Assembly (NCBI GenBank): GCA_003151275.1
Contig: PLXC01000017.1
Span: forward strand, 1-43,527
Direction of reading: 5' to 3'
Length of the DNA stretch: 43,527 nt
Source of the DNA: Candidatus Melainabacteria bacterium
Lineage (GTDB): Bacteria > Cyanobacteriota > Vampirovibrionia > Obscuribacterales > Obscuribacteraceae
The first letter of the stretch is position 1, and the number at the start of each line of letters is the position of its first letter. The position numbers and the translations under genes are program-made. The notes beneath the pieces were generated by a model. It ran no database searches and had not been told where the DNA came from. It saw only the letters and a list, made by a program, of their open reading frames with translations. This document shows positions 1 through 7,630 of this stretch, piece by piece.

Positions 1-1765
1 CAAGATTTTGGAATTCCACAGTGTCCTCAATCAATGCATGTGTGCCAACAGCAATATTGATCTGTCCATTTAGGAGTTCAGCCCTTACTTCACGGCGTTC
101 TTTCTGCCCTTGTTTGCCGACGACCAAGGCACATTTCAAACCAAGCGGAGTCAATAAACGTTGAAATTGGCGATAGTGCTGTTCGGCTAAAATTTCTGTT
201 GGCGCCATCATCACGCATTGAAAACCATTCTCGATCGCTATTAAAAAGGCCATCAAAGCAACGATCGTTTTTCCTGATCCGACATCCCCCTGAACAAGCC
301 TATGCAAGGGTTTTGAGGAGGCTAAGTCAACTGCAATTTCTTTAAAAACTCTATCCTGAGCACCAGTCAATTTGAACGGCAATGATTGGCGCAATCTTTC
401 CACCAAACCATCCGGTTTGAACTCGAGGGACAACGCACCCTCGGATTGATCAAACTTATGCCGTCTGTGCGCCAGTTGCAGTTGGATGGCGAAAAACTCG
501 TCAAATACAAGTCTATAGCGTGCACGCTCTTTGCTTTCAGCATCATCGGGGAAATGAATCGAACGCAAAGACCAATCCAGATCGGCAAGATCATATTTAA
601 CTTTCACTTCGTCAGGAACAGGATCTGCCACCGCTGGCAGTGACTCCAGCGCGTTATGAATAATGTTACGCATGTAGCGAAGGCTCAATCCTTCAGTCAA
701 AGGATAAACCGGAACGAGCCGGCCAGCATGGATGCTACCCGCTAAATCCGGACTATCGCTGTCTTCACCTTCTCCGTCACCGACTTGGCCCAGGAGTTCG
801 ATCTCCGCATTTTTCAAAGTCAACTTGTTGCTGTAGCTATCTCGATCAACCACACCGGATGCCAGTACTTGCGAATCCTTTGGATATTGATTCTTAAATC
901 GATCCAACAAATATTTGTTTTGCCGTCCGCCAATAAATCTTGTAACCGCAATACTACCCGTTCCGTCGTTGATCAATATTGTCACAATCGATACATTTCC
1001 GCGTTTTGATTGGTAAGCGCCAACCGAACGGATGACACCATATATAGTGACCTCCTGTCCCGGCACAAGACCCCTGACGAAGACGCGATTTTGAAAATCC
1101 AAGTGACGGCGAGGATAGTGACGAAGCAGGTCGTTCACAGTCGTAATATTGAGCTTGCCTAGGACAGCTGCCGCTTTCGGACCCACTCCACGAACAAATT
1201 GCACAGGCACTTGCTCAGGATCGGCAACACTAAATTTGGCATTGACTGGTTTCGTTTCTTTCGGCTTCTTGCTTACCAGCTGCACATCAGACGGAGGCGC
1301 CTGTGTAACTTTGGCTTTGGCGATACTCTTGTCATCATCAAGTTTAATGCCCGGCAAATCACGCTTGGCTTGCGCAACGGCAATCGAATCAGCCAGCTTC
1401 TGAGTAAGCGTATCTGGCGAATCAGACTGAACGTTTTCTTTTGACGACTGAGGATCAACTACCTGCTCTTCGGCAACGGTCCACAATGGTTCTAGAAGCT
1501 CCTCTGCTCTGCGGATGATCGATATCCGAGTGGCTACGTCCAAATTCGGATACTGGCGAAATAATCCACGCACAGTCGTCCAAATCGGATCGGTTGGATA
1601 TCGGCGGCATAACCGATCGGCGGTTTGCCTCATAAACTGTGAAAAAGTGGAGTGCTTCCCTTGAAAATCAGAATAGTAAGCTTTACGCTCGACCAAAATC
1701 GCGCGACGAAGTGCTGATAATTCAGCTTCTCTAGTTTTCTTGACACCGCCCACGATTGAAGCCAT
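1..1765 (-). CDS. recG: ATP-dependent DNA helicase RecG (3' end outside window)
   Basis: RecG remodels stalled replication forks and Holliday junctions. About 588 N-terminal residues are visible and the rest of the helicase lies off the left edge. From the start there is a roughly 180-residue N-terminal extension. It is followed by the wedge/OB region beginning near FVRGVGPKAAAVLGKL (about residue 190). The first RecA-like lobe has Walker A GDVGSGKT (about 494-501), TEILAEQH (about 520) and VGTHALIED (about 570). I chose the ATG at 1763-1765 because an in-frame TGA lies only three codons upstream (1772-1774). The ribosome binding site is weak. It lies downstream of the Ro60-like gene in the same orientation, separated by 200 bases, and may or may not be co-transcribed. 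Confidence 0.93.
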   Translation of the reverse strand, partial: MASIVGGVKKTREAELSALRRAILVERKAYYSDFQGKHSTFSQFMRQTADRLCRRYPTDPIWTTVRGLFRQYPNLDVATRISIIRRAEELLEPLWTVAEEQVVDPQSSKENVQSDSPDTLTQKLADSIAVAQAKRDLPGIKLDDDKSIAKAKVTQAPPSDVQLVSKKPKETKPVNAKFSVADPEQVPVQFVRGVGPKAAAVLGKLNITTVNDLLRHYPRRHLDFQNRVFVRGLVPGQEVTIYGVIRSVGAYQSKRGNVSIVTILINDGTGSIAVTRFIGGRQNKYLLDRFKNQYPKDSQVLASGVVDRDSYSNKLTLKNAEIELLGQVGDGEGEDSDSPDLAGSIHAGRLVPVYPLTEGLSLRYMRNIIHNALESLPAVADPVPDEVKVKYDLADLDWSLRSIHFPDDAESKERARYRLVFDEFFAIQLQLAHRRHKFDQSEGALSLEFKPDGLVERLRQSLPFKLTGAQDRVFKEIAVDLASSKPLHRLVQGDVGSGKTIVALMAFLIAIENGFQCVMMAPTEILAEQHYRQFQRLLTPLGLKCALVVGKQGQKERREVRAELLNGQINIAVGTHALIEDTVEFQNL

Positions 1766-1965
1766 ACGCGCTCAGGATATCCGAGACTAGTCACCCTGGA
1801 GGTCCATCTATACCTGTGGGGTCTATCCAGAAGCTGCTCATTCAGCGCCACCGCCAGACTCCTACAAGCAGCCCGGTATAGATGGGCACGCCTGCACTCT
1901 TAAGACTAAGAGACAGCGCACCCAAATACACCTAAATTTATGCCAACACGAAATTAGATTACTCG

Positions 1966-3471
1966 CTAAACAGAAACGAGTTTCTTTTCTTGCCGACGAG
2001 GCAGTTCATAATTCATGATGTCCATCAAGAGTTCCATTCTCGTTCCGCTGCATAACAACGGAATCAAGTCTGGCAAGCTGTAATAGTCACCTTTGAATGT
2101 GAATGTATCGACTTCGATGTCGGTACCCTTCAAGCTGCGTTCAACCGCGTCTGAGAACTTGCCAACGTTCACGATAATGACGCTTGGCATTAAATTCATT
2201 GTATCAGCGTAGCTTTTCATCGCTGCAGCAAACAGCGGGTTCGCATTTTCGCCCTGGTCAGTGACCATTACGATCTGCTCAACCAAGCTTTTGTTTCGAC
2301 GCAACATTTCTATGGACACACCACAGGAGGTGTTGCCACCAGCTTTGATGCCGTGAAATGCTTTTTCCCAGTGGGATAAATCTGCGCCCTTAGCTTTGAT
2401 TTCATACGCCATGCTATCGAATGCATAAACATACAAACCAGCTTCACAAATTGGTGCAACCAAGCTTGCTACTTGCTTTCCAACTTCAATGGCTTCTTCC
2501 ATAGATCCACTTTTGTCGATTAAGAGAGCAGTGGATTTTTTGATTTTGCCTTTGGACTTAACTTGATGGTCGCCAACAGCCTCCACTTTGCGGGCCATGT
2601 CATCGTCCAAATTAGCAGCTGCCATCGCTTGTCGCGTTTTCAACGCTGATACGCGTTTGTCGGTCTTACCACTTTCGAGTTTAGACTCGATCAAACTTCG
2701 CAAATCAGCATTGTCCATCGCACCGCGCTTTTTCAAGCTAGCGAGATTGTTGATTACTTCTTGCGGTGTCATCACAGACACAATGGCAACGAGTGCCGCT
2801 GGGGTCAGATTTTTGATCACAGATGACGCAACACGATATGGAATTTTATTTTCAACAATCAGACGTGCTTGTTCCGTCGGATCAGTGCTTGCAGCAATCT
2901 GCTTCAAAGCAAACAGCCTGCTGTGTTCTGGCGGCTTTTCTTCAAACAACACTTTCTGCGCATATTCACCTGGCTTAATACGCAACGATGCGTACAAAGT
3001 TTTCAATGATTTTCTCGCATGCAATGCAGCTGAATCGAATGCTCGTTGGTCGCGTTCGCGTCCATCCAAATAATGCTTAATCGCACTACGCAGTGAACGT
3101 GGCACTGAACCAGCGATACCAGGAACAAATGTCTTGCCGGAACGGTGTCCTTTCACGACTCGAACAACACGCTCCACTTGATATGGAGGCATTTTTTCAA
3201 GCATGCACAAGCCAGTATCTCTAAACTCGTCAGAGAACTTCGATGTGACCATGACAGCAACGAACAACTGCTTCAAGTCGTGCACGGAACCATTGGCGAA
3301 ATACCACGCAGCAAGATGACCGAAGAACAACGGATCGTTTTCGTGTACGTGCTGAAACAAGGGAACGTGCGGCGCCACGTCACGGTGCGGCGTGCGCAGG
3401 AGAGCATTGAGAATGCTCAGTCTGTAGTCTTGTTCAGACCCGATAGGATTTCGAATCAGATGATCGAACAT
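1966..3471 (-). CDS. Ro60-like protein: TROVE domain plus vWA domain
   Basis: 501-residue protein resembling Ro60/Rsr, the ring-shaped protein that binds Y RNAs and helps exoribonucleases handle structured or misfolded RNA. Residues 1 to about 300 are all-helical and fit a divergent TROVE ring; the stretch around IPYRVASSVIKNLTP and TPQEVINNLASLKKRG matches the Ro pattern of a short helix followed by a ring-closing helix. Residues about 310-500 form a vWA domain with an intact MIDAS: DKSGS (319-323), Thr381 in GGNTSCG and Asp405 in VTDQGEN. The start at 3471 follows AAGGTG six bases upstream; a longer frame to 3519 lacks such a site. Six Y-RNA-like genes lie upstream on the same strand, the nearest 217 bases away, which strongly supports a Ro60 role. 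A vWA-only protein of other function is the alternative. Confidence 0.75.
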   Translation of the reverse strand: MFDHLIRNPIGSEQDYRLSILNALLRTPHRDVAPHVPLFQHVHENDPLFFGHLAAWYFANGSVHDLKQLFVAVMVTSKFSDEFRDTGLCMLEKMPPYQVERVVRVVKGHRSGKTFVPGIAGSVPRSLRSAIKHYLDGRERDQRAFDSAALHARKSLKTLYASLRIKPGEYAQKVLFEEKPPEHSRLFALKQIAASTDPTEQARLIVENKIPYRVASSVIKNLTPAALVAIVSVMTPQEVINNLASLKKRGAMDNADLRSLIESKLESGKTDKRVSALKTRQAMAAANLDDDMARKVEAVGDHQVKSKGKIKKSTALLIDKSGSMEEAIEVGKQVASLVAPICEAGLYVYAFDSMAYEIKAKGADLSHWEKAFHGIKAGGNTSCGVSIEMLRRNKSLVEQIVMVTDQGENANPLFAAAMKSYADTMNLMPSVIIVNVGKFSDAVERSLKGTDIEVDTFTFKGDYYSLPDLIPLLCSGTRMELLMDIMNYELPRRQEKKLVSV

Positions 3472-3687
3472 GATTTCACCTTGCTGGCTCTCGTAGCAGC
3501 AACGAAAGTCTCTAACCAATTCAGGTGTGGACGAAACAAAACGCCCACGCCCGGGATTCCTGTGTCAGTTTCGGGATTCCTGTATTTAGCTTTTTTGCGA
3601 CCCGGTGCTTCCATCAGCACTAATCCACGGTGCGAAAAAAACTAACTTCAAAGCCGAAAGTGATTGAGTATTCAGTTAAATAAATGG

Positions 3688-3756
3688 GTCTGTATAAGTT
3701 GCAAGAGCTAGTTTAAACAACCATAGTTTGTAGGCTCTAGCGGTTAGGATACAGAC
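3688..3756 (-). ncRNA. Y-RNA-like RNA, minimal form (element A)
   Basis: 69-nt element. The outer stem is GTCTGTAT (3756-3749) pairing with ATACAGAC (3695-3688), eight pairs without mismatch. An internal loop follows (TCCTAACCG on the 5' side, TTGCAACTT on the 3' side), then an AGAGC/GCTCT upper stem. The apical part is only about 25 nt, with a possible AAAC/GTTT hairpin and no tRNA-like arms. The 5' half shares the AAC..G...GAGC.TACA pattern, and the 3' half the GCTC...C(G/A)ACTT.TACAG pattern, with five other elements in the window. It is the copy nearest the Ro60-like gene. Its -10 box (TATCAT, 3765-3770) is placed as in the other copies but the -35 is poor. Confidence 0.68.
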
Positions 3757-3764
3757 TTATCTGT

Positions 3765-3770
3765 ATGATA
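3765..3770 (-). promoter_or_regulatory. Putative -10 box of element A
   Basis: TATCAT on the minus strand, 8 nt before the first base of the element A stem. The distance fits the 4-9 nt seen at the other five elements. No convincing -35 hexamer is visible at 16-18 nt, so this promoter is weaker evidence than the others. Confidence 0.4.
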
Positions 3771-3827
3771 CACCGAGGTTTGATTTTAGGCATTTGTTTA
3801 AATCACCTTCCCTTGTACTCTCGGTGT
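3770..3827 (-). other. Hairpin of unknown role between elements A and B
   Basis: ACACCGAG (3770-3777) and CTCGGTGT (3820-3827) form an eight-pair stem. Inside it a second GATTT/AAATC pairing can form. It lacks the AAC..G / C(G/A)ACTT internal-loop pattern of the Y-RNA-like elements. It could be part of a longer transcript from the element B promoter, a processing signal, or a further small RNA. Strand is uncertain. Confidence 0.4.
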
Positions 3828-3840
3828 CGTCAAAAATTTG

Positions 3841-3978
3841 GCCTGTGCAAGTCGAGAGAGCTGTTTCTGAGACGCTACCCTCAGGTATAGCTGGTGGGAG
3901 AATCGTCTCCTACGTCGGTTATGAGCCGCACCGCTTTACGCGATCATGTTTGTAAGCTCTTACTGTTAGAGCACAGGC
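3841..3978 (-). ncRNA. Y-RNA-like RNA with degenerate tRNA-Met-like arms (element B)
   Basis: 138-nt element closed by GCCTGTGC (3978-3971) and GCACAGGC (3848-3841), then the shared internal loop (CTCTAACAG / CTCGACTT) and an AGAGCT upper stem. The apical part holds four hairpins in order. ATCGC-GTAAA-GCGGT (3930-3944) is in the D-arm position. CGG-CTCATAA-CCG (3916-3928) is an anticodon-like arm with a CAU triplet in a loop identical to that of Met tRNAs. GGAG-ACGATT-CTCC (3897-3910) looks like a T arm with one loop base lost. The last is GCTATACC..GGTAGC (3874-3891). The order matches element D. A run of five T follows the 3' end. A good sigma70-type promoter precedes it. Confidence 0.72.
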
Positions 3979-3987
3979 TAGTTTCTC

Positions 3988-4016
3988 ATTATATACAAAA
4001 CTCAGCCCGTTGTCAG
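3988..4016 (-). promoter_or_regulatory. Sigma70-type promoter of element B
   Basis: -35 CTGACA (4011-4016), 17-nt spacer, perfect -10 TATAAT (3988-3993), then 9 nt to the first base of the closing stem. This supports independent transcription of element B from the minus strand. Confidence 0.75.
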
Positions 4017-4262
4017 CAGTTATTTCTCGAATTAATATTTGCACTGCTGATGGTGGCATCTCGAAACTGTCCGCTATCACTAATTTTACGCCAAATCAAA
4101 TTTCAAAATAACAAGAAAAGGAAGCCAACTTAGGATCGAAATTACTTTCAATTTAAAGTGCGGATTGAACCTTAAAGTCCAACTTTCAACGCGAACGGAC
4201 TTGCAACCTGATTGCGGAAGAGTCTCGGCCGAGAAGGCATAAAGTTCAATATAACAGAAAGA

Positions 4263-4334
4263 GTGGCCCGTACAAGTCGCATGAGCTGTGCAATTTTACC
4301 GTTTGTAAGCTCTTGCTGTTAGAGTGCGGGCTAC
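4263..4334 (-). ncRNA. Y-RNA-like RNA, minimal form (element C)
   Basis: 72-nt element. The outer helix pairs 4334-4324 with 4273-4263 and has two A/C mismatches on the minus strand. The internal loop CTCTAACAG / TGCGACTTG and the upper stem GAGCT/AGCTC are as in the other elements. The apical loop is about 20 nt (TTACAAACGGTAAAATTGCAC), with no tRNA-like arms. The 5' strand is nearly identical to element B over CTCTAACAG.AAGAGCTTACAAAC, so B and C are probably recent duplicates that differ only in the inserted module. The mismatches would be G-U pairs on the plus strand, which leaves some doubt about strand for this copy alone. Confidence 0.62.
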
Positions 4335-4338
4335 TTCC

Positions 4339-4367
4339 ACAATAGCACCTGGAGTGAGACTTGCCTA
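4339..4367 (-). promoter_or_regulatory. Putative extended -10 promoter of element C
   Basis: -35-like TAGGCA (4362-4367), 17-nt spacer ending in TGC, -10 TATTGT (4339-4344). The TGn motif makes it an extended -10 promoter. The -35 matches consensus at four of six bases. Confidence 0.5.
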
Positions 4368-4384
4368 TAACGACCCGGCTAACT

Positions 4385-5521
4385 TTACTTCAGGCCGCCT
4401 CTCCACTCATTACTGAATTTCACAACGGAATCGAGCAACGCTTTTAGGCGCTTCGCTCTTTGCATAATTTCAGAGGCGGTTTCCATATCTTGATTTTGAA
4501 TCGATTTCACACCAATAGGCGTGAGCAACTCCAATTGCTGATCTATCACCTCCGCAAATTGATTGCACTCATTAAGAACGACTACCAAATTCTGTTGCAA
4601 CAGGTCTTGCACGGAATTCTGCCTCTGAACTGGGGCGCTGGTGTGCATTGGTGCAGACGTAGGAGAAGCCGGCGCAGGATATGCTCCCTGTCCCTGTTGC
4701 GTCGACATTGGCTGAGGAGTGGGACCCGGATACGGTTGAGCTGACTGCTGTTGAGCTGGTTGTGGCAATGGCTGAGGAGGATTTTCATCCAACAGCCATT
4801 CAGGCTTGAGCAATTCCATTTGATTACCATTTGCACCAGCAAAGGAACTCGTGCGAGCTGGAAGACCGGGAGGAGGAGGCGCGTACTGATTTAATGAGAA
4901 TTTATCCGTGTCCCGCGCTTCGCCTCGGGCGACCATTACTAAATGAGCAAACAGTTTCTTGGCAATCGCGGAGGATTGGTCCATTGCTACAGGTTGATTA
5001 TCCAACTGCCAGTTAATCTTGCTCTTGTTTTGTGTCGCCACCATTTCCATGTAGAGCGGAAATTCATGGTGCCGCGAGTTGAATCCCATCAAGACGCCTA
5101 CGGGAATTACGTAAGCTTGGATTTTGAAAAACTCGCCACGCACTACCAATGCCCACTGATTCGTAGAGAGATAACCGATTGATGTGATCGATGATTCTTG
5201 TCCAGGCGCTTTCGCTTCTTGCAGAGTTGGTCGTGTGCAATTGACCTGCAACTCAGGCTCACTGCACATGCGGCTAAAATCAAATGTGTATCGTTGAAAG
5301 TGATCGAACAAATTATCAACCCACGCCGGCATCGAGCGAGGCGGTTCTTGATTTGGATCGGCATCCCCTTTGATTTCGACTGAATCTTCGACTGCATCTG
5401 TGCTCAGCGCTGCTAGCCACTTAGAAGTGTGCTCGCCGCTAAAAGGTTTTATCGAATTGAGAATTCGCTTGGATAGTGGGTCAGCGCCAGCGCCACCGCT
5501 ACGATGCTTTTCGTCAGTCAT
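4385..5521 (-). CDS. Hypothetical protein with proline-rich linker
   Basis: 378 residues, family not recognised. Residues 1-60 are polar. About 65-210 look like a folded domain with hydrophobic strands (WALVVRGEFFKIQAYVIPVGV, then FPLYMEMVATQNKSKINWQLD) and a helix AIAKKLFAHLVMVARG. About 215-310 is a disordered Pro/Gln/Ala-rich linker. About 312-378 is predicted helical (VQDLLQQNLVVVLNECNQF onward). I see no signal peptide or membrane segment. I prefer the ATG at 5521; a GTG at 5530 and a TTG at 5527 are possible because a GAGG lies close by. The gene sits between Y-RNA-like elements C and D, all on the same strand, so a link to the Ro/Y RNA system is possible from position only. Confidence 0.75.
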   Translation of the reverse strand: MTDEKHRSGGAGADPLSKRILNSIKPFSGEHTSKWLAALSTDAVEDSVEIKGDADPNQEPPRSMPAWVDNLFDHFQRYTFDFSRMCSEPELQVNCTRPTLQEAKAPGQESSITSIGYLSTNQWALVVRGEFFKIQAYVIPVGVLMGFNSRHHEFPLYMEMVATQNKSKINWQLDNQPVAMDQSSAIAKKLFAHLVMVARGEARDTDKFSLNQYAPPPPGLPARTSSFAGANGNQMELLKPEWLLDENPPQPLPQPAQQQSAQPYPGPTPQPMSTQQGQGAYPAPASPTSAPMHTSAPVQRQNSVQDLLQQNLVVVLNECNQFAEVIDQQLELLTPIGVKSIQNQDMETASEIMQRAKRLKALLDSVVKFSNEWRGGLK

Positions 5522-5786
5522 AACCAACACGTCCTCATGCCAGCAATCCTATAAACAATCTTCCCACAAGACTGCTCGTGCAACCAAAGTCTGCACCGAT
5601 ATGGGCAGGTTAATTGCAAACCACGGACTCGGTGCTCCCGGGATAAATACTCGCAGCAAAGTCCCTCAAGGGCCCGTCAAACCAGCCTTAACGAGGAAGT
5701 CAGCAATCAAATCGGATCTGATTCCGCCAGACTTCGCACAACAGAGTCGACCCAGCCAGTCATTTCATTTTTCGTGCTAATAATTT

Positions 5787-5921
5787 CGCCTGTACGAGTT
5801 GCGAGAGCTGAACCAACAGCTTTCGCTGTCGACGAACGGAGTTGAACCGTTAACCAAATTCTTTTCGGAATTTGCTCTACCAATGAGCTACGTGTGTATG
5901 CTCTCTCGGTTTGAGTACAAG
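5787..5921 (-). ncRNA. Y-RNA-like RNA with canonical-order tRNA-Phe-like module (element D)
   Basis: About 135 nt. The outer stem is CTTGTAC (5921-5915) with GTACAGG (5795-5789), then the shared internal loop (TCAAACCG / CGCAACTC) and GAGAGC/GCTCTC. The apical part is tRNA-like in normal order. UA is followed by D arm GCTC-ATTGGTA-GAGC (5874-5888). Next is an anticodon-like arm AAATTC-CGAAAA-GAATTT (5856-5873), whose loop looks like Phe TUGAAAA with a base lost. Then come GGTT and T arm AACGG-TTCAACT-CCGTT (5835-5851) with consensus T loop. Only three acceptor pairs remain (ACG 5893-5891 with CGT 5834-5832). A GNRA hairpin ACAGC-GAAA-GCTGT (5816-5829) follows. The Y helix replaces the rest of the acceptor stem. 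It cannot be an aminoacylated tRNA because it has no acceptor end. Confidence 0.78.
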
Positions 5922-5930
5922 TTTACAACC

Positions 5931-5958
5931 ATTGTAGCTGAAAAAGGGAGGATGTCAA
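5931..5958 (-). promoter_or_regulatory. Sigma70-type promoter of element D
   Basis: -35 TTGACA (5953-5958), 16-nt spacer, -10 TACAAT (5931-5936), then 9 nt to the start of the closing stem. Confidence 0.72.
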
Positions 5959-6146
5959 TGTAGCCTTTCAGTTACATTACGTTAGCAAAAATACTGTTTT
6001 CAACTCGATTAATTTCATTTTCGGCTATAGTACCAACTCATCGCAACAAAATTTTCGTTGGGGCGTCATAGCTTTAACTCATCAAGCATGACTCATATGT
6101 AATCCCCAACCGATCAAAATCCCGTCACTCGTAAGGAGAGAAAAAA

Positions 6147-6482
6147 ATGACAGAAGCTCGTAAATTTTTAGCCGCAACTGTGGGTTTCTGCTTTGCAGTA
6201 GGAATGCCGGTTTTAGCTGACACCTCAGTGCACGAAGAAGAACATCATGCATCATCAACATCAACTCAGTCGGATCCACCAGTTGTAATATCGCCTGCAC
6301 CTTCGAGCAGCACGACTAGCAGCACGACGTCCACGAATGTAAATCCTGCATCAGTTCGCCAAACCACTGTTAAGTCAAAAGTTAGAACTCCAATCGGTAA
6401 AGTTAAGTCCAAAACTACAACTACTGAAGCCGTTCCTGGTTCTGTACAATCAACAACAACCAAAGTGCACACCGAAGATTAG
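6147..6482 (+). CDS. Small secreted Ser/Thr-rich protein
   Basis: 111 residues, family not recognised. Residues 1-24 are a clear Sec signal peptide (positive start MTEARK, hydrophobic core, likely cut after VLA). The mature part is short, polar and disordered, rich in Ser and Thr, with a basic middle (VKSKVRTPIGKVKSK). An AAGGAGAG ribosome binding site lies seven bases before the ATG. It is a single-gene unit: divergent from the Y-RNA-like element D and followed by a strong hairpin shared with the convergent adenylyltransferase gene. Confidence 0.8.
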   Translation: MTEARKFLAATVGFCFAVGMPVLADTSVHEEEHHASSTSTQSDPPVVISPAPSSSTTSSTTSTNVNPASVRQTTVKSKVRTPIGKVKSKTTTTEAVPGSVQSTTTKVHTED

Positions 6483-6518
6483 ATCTGCCAACACAGCTAA
6501 TTGAAGTCTATTAAATTG

Positions 6519-6555
6519 AAAAGTCTATCGAGGCACGCTGCTTCGATAGACTTTT
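6519..6555. terminator. Bidirectional terminator-like hairpin
   Basis: A perfect 13-bp inverted repeat, AAAAGTCTATCGA (6519-6531) and TCGATAGACTTTT (6543-6555), with an 11-nt loop. T runs close the stem in both directions, so it can serve both the small secreted protein gene on the plus strand and the E1-like gene on the minus strand. Confidence 0.8.
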
Positions 6556-6585
6556 CTCTAACCGTATTTCGATAGATCTCTCTGG

Positions 6586-7227
6586 TTAATGCTCGTCGAC
6601 GTTGATTGAAAGATCCGCGAGGGTAACCGACAGATTCTTCAGTTCTCCATTGAGAAGATAACGAACAATTGTCTCGCTCGTCATTGCAACGACAATCATA
6701 ATCAGATTACGCGCCAGAGGATAATCACAAACATCATCATTGGCATCACCAGGCACAATGTAATTTTCGTTCCATTGCACCTGCCCATATTCACCGTTTA
6801 AACCTGCGTGCAAGCAAACGTAATTAGATTGTTTGCAGATGTCGAAAATCAACTTGCGGCTGACAGAATTATCGAAAGCGTCCACAACCAAGTCGTGACC
6901 GCGCAACAACTTAAGTGCATTTTTCTCAGTCAATTCTTGCGGCACGGAAACGATTTCTTCACCAACCTCCCGATAGATCAAGTTACGCAAAATATCGGAT
7001 TTCAATCCACCAATGTCGTCAACACCATACACTTGAGTGCCAATATTGTGCTGCTCGACTCGATCTTTGTCGACTAGGGTGAGTTTGGTAACACCCATCC
7101 GAACAAGATTAACCGCAAGATTCGAGCCGATTGCACCGGCACCACAAATCACAATCTTCGCTGAAGCGAGTTTTTGCATCGCTTCGTTCCCTCTCAGGAT
7201 TTGTTCATGATGCCATTTATTAGCCAT
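6586..7227 (-). CDS. E1-like ThiF/MoeB-family adenylyltransferase
   Basis: 213 residues. The family adenylates the C-terminal glycine of ubiquitin-like or sulfur-carrier proteins. A Rossmann nucleotide site is seen at GAGAIGSNL (about 29-37), an acidic strand end LVDKDRVEQHNIGTQ (51-65), and the D-x-x-D-N-x-x-x-R motif (VVDAFDNSVSRKL, 114-126). Cys167 in DDVCDYP is the best candidate for a thioester cysteine. There is no zinc-binding CxxC pair and no rhodanese domain, so the protein is shorter than MoeB. GAGG lies seven bases before the ATG. It is the last gene of a four-gene operon, 25 bases after the JAMM peptidase gene. The operon context favours protein conjugation over thiamine or molybdopterin synthesis. 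Confidence 0.85.
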   Translation of the reverse strand: MANKWHHEQILRGNEAMQKLASAKIVICGAGAIGSNLAVNLVRMGVTKLTLVDKDRVEQHNIGTQVYGVDDIGGLKSDILRNLIYREVGEEIVSVPQELTEKNALKLLRGHDLVVDAFDNSVSRKLIFDICKQSNYVCLHAGLNGEYGQVQWNENYIVPGDANDDVCDYPLARNLIMIVVAMTSETIVRYLLNGELKNLSVTLADLSINVDEH

Positions 7228-7252
7228 TGCCGATCCTCAAATTGTACGGAGT

Positions 7253-7630
7253 TTAAGTCAGGGCCACGAGATAACCGCTTTTAAATCTTTGAATACGCTT
7301 TAAAGGTTCAGCGGCTTCCTTTGTATGATCAAATACCCAACCATTCAATCGATTGTCAGCCTGAATAACGCAAAGAAGTGGCTTACCGAAGCTGATTGTC
7401 CAGGCGCGCATAGTTCTATGATCGCGTGAACTTGGTTCTGGGATTCCATCAGGATGTGTGTGAAAAAAACCGATTACGTCACCTCTCTTTTCCTCACGAG
7501 TAAGAGCAACTTGCCAATCAAAATCAACCTCGACCGCGGTACCTGATGATCTCTTAGTTGGCTTGGCATGCCAGATTCCGCCGATCAATTGACCAGTGAG
7601 GATATAGCAAACTTCGCATTTAAAACTCAT
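7253..7630 (-). CDS. JAMM/JAB (Mov34/MPN) metallopeptidase
   Basis: 125 residues with the zinc-binding JAMM signature GFFHTHPDGIPEPSSRDH: H-x-H-P, then Ser and Asp at the usual spacing; a glutamate on the early strand (EVDFDWQ) may be the general base. Such enzymes remove or mature ubiquitin-like proteins or release sulfur carriers. I start at 7630, which overlaps the preceding gene by 11 bases; a start at 7660 would overlap by 41. The gene lies between the 297-residue protein and the E1-like gene, the usual company of bacterial ubiquitin-like systems. Confidence 0.83.
   Translation of the reverse strand: MSFKCEVCYILTGQLIGGIWHAKPTKRSSGTAVEVDFDWQVALTREEKRGDVIGFFHTHPDGIPEPSSRDHRTMRAWTISFGKPLLCVIQADNRLNGWVFDHTKEAAEPLKRIQRFKSGYLVALT

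Noticed and set aside
3145..3645. 166-codon plus-strand frame over the start of the Ro60-like gene
   Set aside because: It is the antisense shadow of the TROVE region and has no ribosome binding site.
5370..5780. 136-codon plus-strand frame
   Set aside because: It overlaps the 5' end of the 378-residue protein gene in antisense and has no recognisable protein features.
5835..5890. Element D as an ordinary tRNA-Phe gene
   Set aside because: The D and T arms are good but only three acceptor pairs remain, the anticodon loop has six bases, and the flanks form the Y helix with its own promoter.
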